Source: Rhipidocladum racemiflorum (Eukaryota > Streptophyta > Magnoliopsida > Poales > Poaceae). From it: a stretch of DNA of 64,000 bases. Position 1 is the first letter of the stretch; every line of letters begins with the position of its first letter. Made by a program: the position numbers and the translations under genes. Positions 44,588 through 56,771 of this stretch are shown piece by piece. Where the stretch lies: positions 13,253,914 to 13,317,913 of the forward strand of contig CM070588.1 in the NCBI GenBank assembly GCA_036346355.1. Reading direction: 5' to 3'. The notes under the pieces were generated by a model that was not told the origin of the DNA, did no database searches, and saw nothing but the letters and a program-made list of their open reading frames with translations.

Positions 44588-46229
44588 TTCTCCCCCCCTT
44601 CAACAGGATTCGACCTCGAATCCAAGACATGCCACTAAGCCAAACCAACAACACATAGAGATCTAATCTTCGCGGTTCAAACCTGAAGAAAAGAGCTTTG
44701 GGTAAAGCTCTCCTCCGTGAGATTTCAACTCCTAGGTCGCTTCTCTAAATAAAACCAGTAGAACTACACTGATCGAGACTCGGTGACAAGATGCATAGGC
44801 TCGAAGACCCCCAGTTCTAACGATAACCCACGATCAACCTCTTGCAAGAAATTTACTCAACACTGAAACACAAAGCACTCACACATGGTCTCAGCACAAC
44901 CCAAGCGATAGGATAAATCCTCAAACAGACCACAAAAGAAACGGTCTCACACTCCCCATTTCATACATTCCTTAGCACTAACGTGTCCGATCCCTTTAAT
45001 CGAAACTACTCTCCAGAAGAGCACGGTACCAGCCTCTAGAACCCTCTTCATCTCCCATGCACAAACATGTTTTCACACCTCAACCTCTCTACTGTGGTTC
45101 GCCATATTCAAGTCGACGACGAACCAAGTGAGACGCACGCTCCAAGACCACCAACTATTTGAACTAACGAGGTTAAGACCTTGCAAAAGATTGATCTTTT
45201 ACAAAAGGCCAACACCCACCGTTACCATTGAAGGAAAACCTACTTTATAACCAAGGTCCTTAAAACCCGCAAAAACACTGTTAACCGAGCAATCCACATC
45301 GGTCGACACAACTCGCTCAGAGATCGGCGACAAAAGATCCAATACACTTCGAAAGGATAGAGCAATTACTTGCAACCACCAAGTGGTCCACTAATAGTTT
45401 AATCAACCCTACCGTGGAACACATCAACGACCCGATTCTCCAAGAAGGTTTGCATTGGGTGAACTCAACCATAAACCATGAACCCCAAATTGATCCACAC
45501 ACAACAACTCGAACCCCGAAAGCGCTAAAAGCCACTTTGGAAAGAATTTGGCAACAACCAAGGAGTACTCATTTTAATTTCCTATGTCAAGACGCGAAGG
45601 AAACACAAATGTCCTACACCACAACCAACATACCAGAAATTCTTCATTGTTTTCTTTTCATACCAGACAGAAATAGAAATCTCGATTTATGATATGCATG
45701 CACACTTTTCAAGAGCACTCCGGATTAGTCATATATCCATGTATGACTTTCTCACCGACCTGGCTCACTGACTTTTTCATCATTAAACATCTATAAACAA
45801 TGCCATGCTTCCTTTTCACCATTCATTCTTCATGTAACAACAATACCGAATAGTTATCCACCAAAAGACTTCTTCCTCGGTATCACATGATTGAAACACA
45901 ATTAACATCGATGGCTGCGAAATTCATATAAACTATGATGGCAACACCATTAATAGGAACACCACATCGTATAGGAAGCCACGTCAATTTGAAAACCTAA
46001 CTTGCAAAACATCGCATTTTAACCAAAATCAACGTTTTGGAAAAGAACATCGACTCTAAAGTCAAACATCTGTACACACAACCACCGCAAATTCTCTTTT
46101 TTTTCAAAGAGAAAGAGAAATTCATTTCAAAAGGGAACACTTCACTAACAAAATCACTTATGAACCATTCATAAAATCCACCTTGTGAAGCATTTTCAAA
46201 CACCGCACACATTTTCAAATAACTCCAAC
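44588..46229 (-). pseudogene. Insertion E internal remnant
   Basis: The first bases are the polypurine tract (minus AAGGGGGGGAGAA, 44588-44601). At about 44690-44750 the minus strand gives FREAT-ELKSHGGELYPKL, a worn version of the chromodomain-end pattern (R-E-A-T-W-E ... Y-P-x-L) that closes many gypsy pol genes. From there to 45700 I find no coding sequence. At 45715-45770 a GACTTTCTCACCGACC phrase recalls the LTR, so the rest may be a rearranged 5' LTR or leader. The segment ends GGAGTTACA at about 46229 where gag of element A resumes. The element is therefore internally deleted. Confidence 0.6.
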
Positions 46230-46726
46230 TCTAGCCAAATGGAGTTACAAATTGAATCTCAAGGATCTCCTCCCATGTAATGTCCTGTGGGTTTTCCTGC
46301 GTAGCGAAGAAGTTCTCCCACCACTCTGATGCGGTCCCTTCCAACTGATGAGAGGCGTAGAGCACCCTCTCATTTCCTACACATTGGGTAATGTGCAGCT
46401 TCCTCTCAATTGACCTTAGCCAATCATCCGCCTCCAATGGATTGGCGTTCCCAGAGAATGTGGGTGGATGAGTCCTCATGAACTCTGACAACCTTGAGCC
46501 CTGACGCTGTCCTTGATTGACTTGATTAGCGGCGGCCTGAGCAGTGACTTGCTGCATCTGTTGCATCATGGCATGCATCAGCTGGTCTCAGGCACGCAAG
46601 GAAAGCTCCAAAGTTCTGCATGTCTACTGGCGGTGCTGGTTGGGGTGCAGGTGCTCCATCATTAGGGTTCCCAGCTGGGCGAGAACCACTCCCGTTGCCT
46701 CCAAGGTTTCCGCGGGTGTTCACCAT
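46230..46726 (-). pseudogene. gag: Element A gag, 5' fragment
   Basis: The start codon is at 46726 (MVNTRGNLGGNGSGSRPAGN). After a frameshift near 46580 the gag domain runs MHAMMQQMQQVTAQAAANQV, SEFMRTHPPTFSGNANPLEA, DDWLRSIERKLHITQCVGNE and ASEWWENFFATQENPQDITW, then is cut by insertion E. The typical E-A-D-x-W-L-R-x-I-E capsid motif is present. This protein would form the virus-like particle. Confidence 0.92.
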
Positions 46727-47007
46727 CTGTCGATTGCTCCCAGTTTTAGAGACGAGGGGGAACAAGAATATACAAGTAGTAGAGAAACTTATGCGGGGAG
46801 GAAGGTATAACTCAAAATCCAACTTTATTATTTAATAATAACTTGTTATGGTTGCTTACAATGCCTAAGGGCCCTGCAACCCATACTGCACACTCAGCAA
46901 GCAATGAAAATCCAAATCGACTAACACACTGGAGTCCAACGCCTCTAAGGGTGACTCTTATTCTATAACGCGACTCGATGAAGGAGTCTCAACTGCAAAA
47001 CCTGTGC

Positions 47008-47874
47008 TCACTCATCGAGAAAACCTCCACTGCCTCCTTGTGGCGGGTGCGGCGGCATAGGCGCGAAGCGATCGCCATGCCCCACAGTGGCAGTAGTCGA
47101 AGAAGCGGCATCATCCTCAGGCTCAGGCTGTGGTGCTGGCTGGTGCTCCTGCTCAGGTACTGGTTCTTCTGGGTCTGGGACGTCCAAAACCAACATTGGC
47201 TCCGGGCCCTGCCCATACAGTGCGGTCTCCAGCTCTGCGATCCTTTCCGCAGCATAGGCGACGTACTCACGAGCAATCTTAAGGTGCTTTTTCCCTTCCT
47301 CAACTTGCTTGCGGGCCTTCATCAACTCCTGGACTGTGTCATCGATAAGCTCCTCCTGGGCGACGACGAATCTGGCCAAGTGTGTGACGGTAGCATCCTC
47401 ATCTTCTATCGGCTTCCGCTAAGTTCTGTTGTCTCGGCGTGGGTGGTGACGGAATATTGTGCCTTCCAGCTCTCTGGAGTAAGTGCGAGCAATGTGCTGC
47501 ATCGCTCGACGAGACACCTCCTAGATTCCCATCTCAAATGTTGACCTCCTGGCGGTGAAGTGAAATGGACGGCTGAACTTCGTCTTCTCTCGAGCATACA
47601 CCGTGATCTTAACATCCCATCCTATGACCAGTCCTGCCTTCACAATGGTAGTCCCTCAGTAGAGTGGTCTCTCAAAACCACCAAGCAACTGCAGCATACA
47701 CCACAACTCGGCAGCGTAGCCTCCCTCACGCTCGGCGTAGTTGTTCTTCATCAACATCTGCCAAAAGACACTCACGTAAGAACTCAGAAAGTTTTTAAAA
47801 CCAAGGGGTAGCAAGAGGAATTCAACAAAAGGGGTATGAAAGGAGATAAGGGGATATGTCGAGATTTCATTCAT
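47008..47874 (-). pseudogene. Extra coiled-coil ORF upstream of gag in element A
   Basis: Between primer site (47959) and gag ATG (46726) the minus strand has protein-like sequence in sense orientation. Pieces: SVFWQMLMKNNYAEREGGYA and AELWCMLQLLGGFERPLY (47656-47874), TSPPGGQHLRWESRRC-type shifted frame in the middle (47406-47615), then a clean 123-codon frame 47008-47379 starting MARFVVAQEELIDDTVQELM, KARKQVEEGKKHLKIAREYV, AYAAERIAELE (heptad-like helix) and ending in a Pro/Glu-rich tail. First and last pieces share a frame, implying two compensating frameshifts or a lost intron between. I do not know the family. It is not gag, protease or pol. Confidence 0.6.
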
Positions 47875-47958
47875 TGTGTTGTCAAATTTTAACTTTAGAA
47901 AATAGGTTTTATCCTCACTTCAACCATTCTAACTATGGGTGAGCCTACAATCAGTATG

Positions 47959-47970
47959 GCTCTGATACCA
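47959..47970 (-). other. Primer-binding site of element A (initiator-Met tRNA)
   Basis: Minus strand TGGTATCAGAGC, four bases inside LTR-B. This proves that LTR-B serves as the 5' LTR of element A, although its other side is joined to element B's polypurine tract. Confidence 0.92.
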
Positions 47971-47974
47971 CCTC

Positions 47975-50900
47975 TGTCGGGACTCGAATTTGCAAATCCG
48001 GACCCTCTGTGTATTCAACACTAGTCCAGGATCACGCTAGTGCACACAGTCTCAACATCGGTAAATATCACAATCATACACATCGATATTAATAAAGTAC
48101 TTTAATTAACATAACCAAACCGGTTACTCGACCTTATGGTCAAGTTACAAGGGTACGCCACACAGGGCGAAAACTTATTAAGAGAATAAATTGCTGCAGA
48201 ATGAAAGCATCAACGTGGTGCCATCCAGTATACCACAGGCAACTGACTGGGCTCGCTCCCTAAGTAGACGGCCCATCCTGAAGTTCTTCCTACAAAGCTG
48301 GTTTGCTTCTTCTTCAACTGGTGTTGTATTGTGGCAAAGGTGAGTACTTGGTACTCAGCAAGTCATGCACAGAATGCAACTAATATTCTATATGCATGGC
48401 TTATTACAAAGGATGGGCTAACAGGTACATTTGCAGTAAAACAGCAGTTAACAAGTAGCATAAGTAGATTCAAAAGTAGTAAAAGTAAAGATTATATCAA
48501 TAACTTTTCCAGGAGTCAGGTAAACTCTTTTCCTTTCCTAATCCACATTTCCATCAACTTCATTATTTAACCCAACCAAACTTTCCAAGTCCAAGTTGTT
48601 TTCATGAAAGTCTAACCCTTGACTGTAATCCCCGAGCAATGTCCAGTGCCGCGGACACGGCTATTCGAATAGATTTTACACTCTACAGAGGTTATGCACT
48701 TTACCCGCAAGATACAGTCAAACACCACAAAGGCGAGTGATCATAACAAAGCATTTCAGAGACTGCAAACTATACAAGTGAACTTCACCGGCTTTTGTCA
48801 TACACCATCCCTTCCCTTAACAGAGGCGAAGTATGGGACCGACAAACCGTTGGACGGGTACCATGCCATAGCACTAGTACGCTCCCCTTTCAAGCTACAC
48901 AAAAGGTGTAGTTGACACCCCGAGGTATCACATACAAGTTTTTAGTAACATACTCAACTAGGTCCGTCCCATTGCAGACATGTGGTTGCACGCTTGACTC
49001 AGATCAAAGCCTTGCAAGGTTAAGTCCTTAGGTTGACCAGGGCAAGACTACCCAAAGAACCAAATCAACTTTCCCGGTGCCACACCTGGCCCACCATATC
49101 ATTCTCGCCACTTGCCCCGGTCTAAATCCATTTATCAAACCCAGTTGATTACCATGCACCATGTGCCTTCAACAGTCACAACACATGATACTTCTCCAAA
49201 ACAGGTAATATCATTAAGTCAATATTAACATTTGATTGTCCAAAATCATGTCATGTGCACGTAGCAGGTCTAAGCAATATACTACAACGATCTAAATACC
49301 CAATGTTGGCAATTTAATAATGTCCAACTATGTATTCCACAACTAGGGTGACAAGGGTTCATGGCATATAATTAAATAGTAAAGGTGTCATACTGCAATT
49401 TGGCATTTATCTAATTCCCAGAAATAATTTAAACAATTTCTAATTAAATTAGCATGCCATAATTTAAATCAAATTAATTTCAAAAATGGGATCAATATGG
49501 TCAAAGCATAATTGCCTTCAAAAAGTACATGATCTTGGTCTTGAGCTGGCTCCTGGGTCAACACTTCACCTTCGAAGCCTTCGGGCACTTCAACGTCTAC
49601 TTGTAACGTGTGCAAATAGCAATAAATAAATAAAACAATATATACATATTTCCCAAAAGTCTAAATAAAGTCCATAAACAGAAAGGGCATAATTTTACAA
49701 ATTTTTAGAAACTTGGATCGCCGAAATCGGAGTTAAAATGCAAAAGTTATAATTGTTTAAAGTTTAAAGAATCTACTAATTAAATATAAACAGAGAAAAT
49801 TTCATATTCAAAAATTTATTAAAATTCATATTTAAGTAGATCTCAATTTTATAAAAAATTTAGAAATTGGAATCGTTCAAATCGGAGTTAAAACGCAAAA
49901 GTTATAAGCGTTTGAAGTTTTGAAAATTCAAATAAAAGAATAAACCGAATTAATTCATTTATTTTTCTATTGAAAAATCTATTTATTGCGTCAGCATGAC
50001 ACGTGAACCAATCAGAAGCCACCACGTCGCCTCGGGTCCATGGACCTGGCGCACGGCTCGGCTTGGTCCATCCTGGACCCGGCCCACGGGGGCATGTCTC
50101 ACTGACATGTGGGACCCTCTCGTAACGTCGGCCAGCGTCACCACGCTCGGTGACAAAGATCGACATGCGGGCCCCACCGTGATGTCGTGGTGGCGTCATG
50201 GTGCGGTTGGGTCCGTGACACGCTGGCACCGACGTCACACGTGGCGTCCGGCGTCGCGCTGCCGGTCCAACCCCCAGACACGTAGCTAAATCTTGGACGT
50301 TGATTTGAAAATCTGGGCTATACACGTTTGGGGAAACGCGGTGCAATCTGAGCCGCACGATCTAGATCTAACGATTGTTAAAGCACCCAAGCACGGTGCG
50401 ATTTGCGGGCAACATGGCTAGATCTTGTGCGTTGGATCTAAATCCAACGACTGAGATTGGATCTAAATACCGCAACGTGGATTCCATTACGGTGACATGG
50501 ACGAATGTGGGTCGTTTGATCTAGATCTAACGGTCTAGATCTAATATGGTTTGTACGGTCAAGGGGGTGACGTGTACTCACCGTGATCGTTGGATCTCGA
50601 TTGTACGGTGGATAAAGCTCTGGGGCGGCGATGGCGACGCGGTGGTTTGCGGCGGCCGGGGACAAGGACGGCGACCCACGCGACGGTGTTTGGGGCATGC
50701 TACGTTGAGGTAAGTGGTACCCCCAGGCACGGCTCGTCACGACGGTTCCGGATCTGGGCTCGGTGACGGCGGAGGGCGGTAATCGGCAAAAAACCGCAGC
50801 GATCTTCTTCTACAACTTCGGCGAGCTCCCGCGGGCTAACGGCGGTGACTTGACCACAACGTGTTGGGGCTACGGATGCGCACGGAAGAGGGCTCCACGG

Positions 50901-51517
50901 CAGGGGTGGCAGCGCATTAAATAGGGGTCTCGGCTTCCGTGAAAATCGCGGAAACCGAGGCCCACTCGGCGGCAGCGGCGGAGTCCGGCGGGGACTCGGA
51001 CTGGGTGACATGGATGCATGCGGGCCGTACACGTGGCATGATCAACGGTGCAGATCGCACGGGCGCAGACGGTTTGGCTAGGGTCGCACGTGGGTGACGT
51101 GGCGCAATCGCGGCCGTTGGATCTCGATCCAACGGTCGCACGGGTTAGGGTTGCTTTGGGCTCGGGTCGGACTCAAACTCGAGTCTGTCTCGGGTTTTGT
51201 CGGAGGAACAGTACAAACCCACTCGGCTATTTCCCAGCGATTTAATATTCAAATTAATTTCTAGAAATTCAAATAATTCAAGAAAAATAGCAAAATAATC
51301 AGAAAAATTCCAAAAAAATTCAGGAAAATATTTTGAGACATTTAGGACTCAAATAAAATATTTTCCACAAAATTTTATTTCTAAATTTTATTTCTTTAAT
51401 TATTTCAAAAGGGAATAAATTCAAATTAAATCCAAATAAATTCCAGAAAATTCCGAAAAGTCACCAAAGTGCAAAATTTCATTTAAATTCATGAAAAGAA
51501 AAAATTGGGGTGTTACA
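47975..51517 (-). repeat. LTR-B, shared by elements A and B
   Basis: 3543 bases, TGTCGGGACTCG ... GGGGTGTTACA. Left flank is a primer-binding site (element A 5' end), right flank a polypurine tract and the end of pol (element B 3' end). It contains the TATA-like TATTTAAT on the minus strand at 50916-50923 and several palindromes including CCGTTGGATC/GATCCAACGG at 51114-51135. The part from 49246 corresponds to LTR-A. Confidence 0.93.
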
Positions 51518-52930
51518 AACCTCCCCCCCTTAATAGAATCTCATCCCGAGATTCAGGGCTAACTAAGGAATAGGTTCGGAAACTCCTTCAAATCCTCCTC
51601 ACGCTCCCAAGTCGCTTCACTTTCTGCGTGGTTACTCCATTGGACTGTGCAGAAATGGGTTGACTTGTTTCTAGTCTCTCGATCCCTGGTGTCCAGAATC
51701 TTCACCGGGTGCTCCTTGTAAGTCAGATCTTCTTGCAACTCAATCGACTCTAGTGGCGTCTGTTCATCCGGTACTCGGAGACACTTCTTCACTTGTGACA
51801 CATGGAATACATCATGCACACCTGCCAACGACTGCAGCAACTCCAATTGGTAAACAACTTCATCTCTACGGCTCAAAATCTTAAATGGCCTAACATAACG
51901 TGGTGCGAGTTTCCCTTTGTCGTGGAATCTTTTAACTCCCTTGAGAGGTGTAACCCTAAGGTACACGAAATCCTCTGGTTCAAAACTCAAGTATCGGCGA
52001 TGGTTATCCGCTTAACTCTTCTGTCTTGACTGAGCTATCTTCAGTCTTTCCCAGATCATGGCAATCTGCTCTTCGGCTTCTTGAAGAATGTCCAGCCCAA
52101 AGACACGGCGTTCACCTGTTTCATTACAGTTCAATGGCGTCCGACAGGGTCGACCATATAGTGCTTCAAAGGGTGACATCTGTAGACTGGCCTGATAACT
52201 ATTATTATAGCTGAACTCAGCATACGACAGACTTTTATCGCAAGAGGTAGCATAAGCCAACGGACAAAGCTCGTAGCATATCCTCCATAATCTAATTAAC
52301 TCTTTCGGTTTGCCCATCCGTCTGCGGGTGATATGCAGTACTGAAGTTTAAACGGGTCCCCATGGTTTCATGCAACTTATTCCAAAATCTTGAGGTAAAT
52401 TGGGTACCTCTGTCTGATACAATCTTCTTCGGCACTCCGTGCAAACAGACGATCCTAGTCATGTACAACTCTGCTAGTTTATCTCCTGAGTAAGTGGTTT
52501 TCACAGGGATAAAATGAGCGACCTTGGTCAAGCAGTCCACTATAACCCATATGGAGTCATATGCCCCTTGAGTCTTCGGCAAACCGGTAATGAAGTCCAT
52601 TCCAATTTCCTCCCACGTCCACTCAGGAATCTTCAGTGACTGCAGCAATCCTGCTGGCCTCTGATGCATTGCCTTGACTCTCTGACATATGTCGCACAAC
52701 GCAACCTGTTCGACAACTTCACGTTTCATACTCGGCCACCAGAATCTTTCCTTCAGGTCTTGATACATTTTGGCACATCCTGGATGAATTGAATACTTGG
52801 AGTCATGGGCTTCCTCTAGGATCAACTGCTTCAGCTCCTTCTTATTCGGCACACAGATGCGATCCTTAATCCACAACGTGCCTTGCTCATCCAGTCTGAA
52901 ATCCTTAGCCTTGCTTTCATTCATCTAGGA
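51518..52930 (-). pseudogene. pol: Element B integrase with chromodomain
   Basis: After the polypurine tract (51518-51531) the minus strand carries the C-terminal chromodomain frame 51559-51990 (SFEPEDFVYLRVTPLKGVKR, then VQWSNHAESEATWEREEDLK), a broken middle (52012-52317, SYNNSYQASLQMSPFEALYG), and an intact N-terminal and core frame 52292-52924: zinc finger H-H-C-C (HDSKYSIHPGCAKMYQ, CDICQRVKAMHQRPAG), GMDFITGLPKTQGAYDSIWV, VSDRGTQFTSRFWNKLHETM and HPQTDGQTERVN, so D, D and E are all present. It is very close to element A's copy but has different disabling breaks. Confidence 0.93.
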
Positions 52931-53496
52931 CTTAATTCTGTGGATTTTGTCATCATCTTTCTGTCCATTCGGATCTGGTCTTCTAAGGTAGGCTTCACCT
53001 CCAACGCGGCCAAGAATCTTTCCCGTACTACTTCTAGCTTTAGCCTCTGAAACTCCTTGCATAGCTCATCCTGACTTGTGGCTATCAACATATTCAAGGT
53101 ATGGCTCTTCTGACTCAAGGCGTCGACCACCACGTTGGCCTTCCCAGGATGGTAGTGGATTCCGACATTGTAGTCCTTGATCAACTCTAGCCATCGCCTC
53201 TGCCTCATGTTTAGATCCGATTGGGTGAAGATGTATTTAAGACTCTTATGGTCCGTATACACTTCGCATCTATTTCCTATCAAGTAGTGTCGCCACAACT
53301 TCAAGGCATGCACTATAGCTACTAACTCTATGTCATGCGTCGGGTAATTCTCTTCATGCGGCCTCAGCTACCTTGACGCATACGCGACGACTTTCCGGTT
53401 TTGCATCAGCACGCATCCAAGTCCTTTGCGCGATGCATCACAATAGATATCAAAGCTCTGATTAACATCCGGTAAGACTAACACCGTCGCTGATGT
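52931..53496 (-). pseudogene. pol: Element B RNase H, cut by element D
   Basis: Frame 52921-53313 reads MHALKLWRHYLIGNRCEVYT, DHKSLKYIFTQSDLNMRQRR and HPGKANVVVDALSQKSHTLN. Upstream, frames up to 53496 give the RT-RNase H junction (the YCDAS region) and then stop where LTR-D begins after the target GATGT. The remaining RT, protease, gag and 5' LTR of B must lie beyond element D and are outside this window. Confidence 0.88.
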
Positions 53497-55724
53497 TGTG
53501 ACACTACGGAATGGTGTGACATTATTTAACGTGAATGCTAAGGTCAAAAACCTTTATGAAATATGGTATTGGAGGTTAAAACCATATGATAGAAGGCTTA
53601 ATAGCGTTTCCGGACCGTTTTCGGGCCGTTTCCGGGGTTTTGGGCCTTTCTGGGGGAGTTTGGGCCTAAAGGAAAGGGTCGTGGGCTTTGGTGGGATGGA
53701 GTTTGAGTCCTAATAGGAGTAGGAGACCTGGTTGGGGGCCTCCCCCAGCCCCTTTAGGCGTTCACCCCCTGCCCTTGCGCCCCCACAAGTCCTAGCCGCC
53801 CCCCCCACACCTCCCCACCTCCTCCTTGTGGCGCCTCCACCTCCCCCATTGCTCCCCATTGCTCCACCACCTCTCCACCACCTCTCCTCCTCCCTTGCTG
53901 CCCCTAGGGGAGTTATCCACCTCCACACCTCAAAGATCCATCCGTTGGAGCGCTCCGTGACGAGGAGATCCGGCGGGATTGGAGCGAGGAAGGAGATCGC
54001 GCGAACCGGGAGGAGATCTATTGGGTTTTCGTGCGTTGGGCAAAGGTATGGCCATGGGAATCCTTGGAGTTGGTCTAGGTACTGTTCTAAGGGTGTTTAT
54101 CAAGTTTTTAGATCAATTGGTTGTACTGAAATTGAGTAGATTGGATTAGATCTAGAAGTTGCCACGTTCTCTGTTTCGGGCAGCATGAGCAGTCGACCTA
54201 GGTTTCGGTTTTTCGCCAAATTAGACTCGGAATCTGGTCGTACAGACGTTGAAGAAGGTGTAGATAATTTTGTTATCTTTCTGTGGATATAAAGAACGTT
54301 AAATTCCGCCCAGCCGTTTGAAAGTTATGGCTATTTTACCGAGCGTGTTGAAATCTGTGATGTGATTGGAACAGATCACGGTATTTTGTAGATTAAACAA
54401 CTTTAGAGTCCGAATCAGTCTTTCCCTATACCTAGAAAAAGTTGGGAAATTTCCTAAGCTACGCGAGGATGTACTCGTTTAATTGATTCGGAGTCCCAGA
54501 ACTTGAGTTATTCCTTTTGCAATGCTGCTATCCCGACGGGACAGAACCTCTGTTTTTAGGTTTTGCGAGTAGTTGGCAATGTCGGGGTAGATGAGGGTTT
54601 GCGTACTGTTTTGTGGTCATGATTGTGAGTGTGTGATACCTGTGTGCAGGTGGTGCGACCCCGGGAGTGCCTTCTACTTCCCGCCAATCCGTTGCCCGTG
54701 GTTGAGGCAAGTGTGTTGTGATGGATAGCGATTTGTAGGTTGCTTGTTGAGAATAGATGGAATTGACTACATGATATATGATCACTTGCCATGCTTTTAT
54801 GATTGCCAATGATATGATGAGCATGTTTATTATGTTATGATGCCATGTGTTAATATGTGAGTTAAACATGATGTTGGCATAATTGCATACATGACATGTT
54901 ACATGGCCCGGGCGGTGAGAAAGTCATAACTAATCCAGGAAGGTCGGTGAGAAAGATATGACTAATCCGGAGAGCCAATGAGTAAGTCATACATCGTGAT
55001 TCCATTCACCGCGGTGAACGGAAGCGAGGAGTAGGCACCCTCCATCTTCTGGATGGAAGGGGGGAGAGGGTGCACACCGACGGGTGTGTACTCAACCATA
55101 CCGGTATGAGTTTCCAAGGAGACATGAGCATTGCATTGCATTGCATACGTAATGACGATGATAATGTTATGTGTTCATGAATGAGATGATATACATGATG
55201 TGAGACATTATTGCCATGTTATTGTTCTTGTTGTCCATTGCAATATGCTTGCTGAGTGATGAACTCACGCTTGTGTTTATATTGTTTTCTTTTAGGTACC
55301 ATGAATCCGGCATGCGGGGAAGGGAAATAGTCACACTTCCACACGTAGCTTCACTCTTTTGATTTCACAAGTCATTCAATTAGTGTTCATAATAAATTGC
55401 GTGTGATGATCATTGCTTTAAGGCTTAGCTTTGCTAAATGAGAATCTTTTCGTTCGTTTGACTTTTGGAGACATTATATGTTTGGAACTAGACTTACATT
55501 GTTGCTAAGTCGTTAATTATTGCTGTTTTAGATGCTTTCCATTATGATATAACTTGTGTTACTGTTGTTGCTCCTTCAATTCATGTTAAAACAAAAGAGA
55601 TGCTGCCGAAATCTCGTTTTTTAGCATGTGTGCCTTTGCTGGAATTTATGTTTAATTGTGGTATTTAGATGTTGTTTAGCTTATGTTTGGTAGCATTCAG
55701 GCATATTAAATGTCGGGTGTTACA
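53497..55724 (+). repeat. 5' LTR of element D (2.2-kb LTR family)
   Basis: 2228 bases, TGTGACACTACGG ... GTCGGGTGTTACA, followed by a primer site. Same family as LTR-E but opposite orientation. It lies inside element B pol (left target GATGT, 53492-53496). Confidence 0.92.
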
Positions 55725-55726
55725 GT

Positions 55727-55738
55727 TGGTATCAGAGC
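55727..55738 (+). other. Primer-binding site of element D (initiator-Met tRNA)
   Basis: TGGTATCAGAGC, two bases after the LTR end. This fixes element D's orientation as left to right. Confidence 0.95.
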
Positions 55739-56771
55739 GGGCTGTAGGTCCTTGGAATACGTTTTTTTTAGTGTCATGCTATAGGGTACAACTAAAATAT
55801 GACGTGGAATAACTTAGAAACATGGCTTAGGTCTTAACTAAAATTTTGTCATAGGATAGCAACATTAAAACTTGCAAAAGTGGAATAACTAATCTAAAAT
55901 TTGACACACACTGGATGCACAGTAGGAAAGGGTTTGGGTATTGTTCCTTTACGCTTAAATGTTGTATTTAAGCTATAATGTTGAATGCTTCATTTGACAA
56001 AGCATGTTGCTATGTCTATGAGATAAATGATTGAATTGTTCTTGTTATTTGTGATATAGTGGGTTGTGGTGCTGAAGGATTTCGGTCACCTCTTTTTGTT
56101 CATAGTAAGGGTGAGGTTTGACGGTGTGGCCGGTTAGCGCCATCACCGAAGAACTATTAACCCCTGTAGGAGAAGAGTGCTTACCCTTTCTGTCGTAGAT
56201 CGGGTAGTTGATTGGAGTCAAATAGAAGAGTTTGGTGGTGGATTCCTTCGTATGTTCTTTATCGTTCTATGGTCGTTCTTGGTTGGTTTTCTTGGTTTTA
56301 GTTGATGGAAACCAAAAGAAAAGTGTTTGGTATTGGATTTTCGCGGATTGTTCCGTATGTGGTGTGTGGGTTTGTCTTCCTTAGTTGAAGACGAAGAAGA
56401 GGAGTCTAGTGTTGTGCTTCTTTTGGGCGCCTTTCCAGTTTTAATGCCTAGTTTGTTGATTGTTTTATAGGGAAGAAGCATTAAATTTATTCCTATGTTT
56501 GTCTTTCTCCGAGGTTAAAAGAGTTTTTGCGGAGTTGTGCCAGACCTGGCTGTCAGGGCTAAAGTTCTGTGGCTTTGTAGGAGTAAGTGGTGTTTGATTT
56601 CATCATTTTACTGGTTTGAGAAACCATCTTTGAAAAATCCTTCTTGTTTCGTGAAAGTTTGGGGTTTAAGATTAAGGTTTTATTTGAAATGGATTACTTG
56701 GTCGCTTGGTTTCCGTTAAGAAAATTATCTTTCAACCATTTTCCTTTATGGGAGTCTTTGAGAATGAAAAG
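55739..56771 (+). other. Element D 5' leader, no gag visible
   Basis: About 1 kb of T-rich sequence after the primer site. Scattered short frames only; I see no gag motif before element C's LTR interrupts it at 56772. The rest of element D is expected beyond the right edge of the window. Confidence 0.6.

Noticed and set aside
47959..47970. tRNA gene fragment (GCTCTGATACCA)
   Set aside because: It is a primer-binding site beside an LTR; there is no cloverleaf around it.
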